The position numbers were made by a program, and so were the translations under genes. DNA of 34,818 nt from Synergistaceae bacterium UBA1358 (GTDB lineage Bacteria > Synergistota > Synergistia > Synergistales > Synergistaceae): the NCBI GenBank assembly GCA_002306075.1, contig DBRW01000055.1:25839-60656 (forward strand), given 5' to 3'. The notes under the pieces were generated by a model, which was not told the DNA's origin, made no database searches, and saw only the letters and a program-made list of their open reading frames with translations. Each line of letters starts with the position of its first letter. Position 1 is the first letter of the stretch. Positions 34,740-34,818 of this stretch are shown in pieces.

Positions 34740-34818
34740 AGCCGATTCTCCCCAAAAATCCATAGGCTGATCAGTTTTTATTCGTTAATTTTTTATAGTC
34801 GTCCGGTGTATCGATGTC

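Overview
The window reads as chromosomal DNA of an anaerobic, amino-acid-fermenting, diderm (Gram-negative-type) bacterium. The evidence is a proline racemase plus ornithine cyclodeaminase pair, a single-chain pyruvate:ferredoxin oxidoreductase coupled to a carboxyltransferase subunit, a two-subunit iron-sulfur L-serine dehydratase, a branched-chain amino acid importer, a LysW carrier-protein lysine/ornithine pathway, and a complete lipid A aminoarabinose (Arn) operon. This combination fits a member of the Synergistota, but that assignment is inference from gene content; no rRNA or marker gene is present. I see no tRNA, rRNA, CRISPR array, insertion sequence or prophage.

Layout. 1-614 (-): start of an exported coiled-coil-rich protein that runs off the left edge. 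750-3879: proline racemase (-) divergent from an RpiR-type regulator and an ornithine cyclodeaminase (+); two consensus-like promoters overlap at their -35 boxes. 4289-9412 (+): pyruvate:ferredoxin oxidoreductase and a pyruvate carboxylase/oxaloacetate decarboxylase carboxyltransferase subunit, ended by a strong terminator. 9570-10226 (+): small transaldolase. 10286-15554 (-): lysW-lysX-[leader with terminator]-lysY-lysZ-lysJ-lysK, including the 56-residue carrier LysW. 15919-17468 (+): sdaAB-sdaAA. 17523-21977 (-): livH-livM-livG-livF-livJ. 22109-23806 (-): an IlvD/Edd-family protein lacking key metal ligands. 23941-24699 (-): class I glutamine-amidotransferase-like hydrolase. 24797-33076 (-): arnT-arnB-arnC-arnA(formyltransferase)-arnA(decarboxylase)-arnD-EamA flippase-ugd. 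33296-34672 (-): NCS2 nucleobase permease.

How the parts work together. Ornithine cyclodeaminase makes L-proline from ornithine and the racemase makes D-proline, the substrate of Stickland-type proline reduction (the reductase is not in this window). Serine dehydratase feeds pyruvate, and PFOR oxidises it to acetyl-CoA and reduced ferredoxin; the adjacent carboxyltransferase subunit suggests pyruvate/oxaloacetate interconversion. The Liv importer brings in branched-chain amino acids. The LysW cluster builds lysine or ornithine on a protein carrier. The Arn operon makes UDP-glucuronate (Ugd), converts it to aminoarabinose and transfers it to lipid A, normally lowering sensitivity to cationic peptides.

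Several starts were chosen downstream of the longest possible frame because of ribosome-binding sites (racemase 1754, transaldolase 9570, LysZ 13246, SdaAB 15919, LivF 19447, EamA 26515). Non-ATG starts are common (TTG for rpiR, lysX, lysZ, livG; GTG for lysY and the first gene). The most unusual items are the degenerate IlvD homologue, the promoter/terminator leader in front of lysY, the perfect 26-bp dyad before lysW, and the split-ArnA, single-flippase Arn operon.
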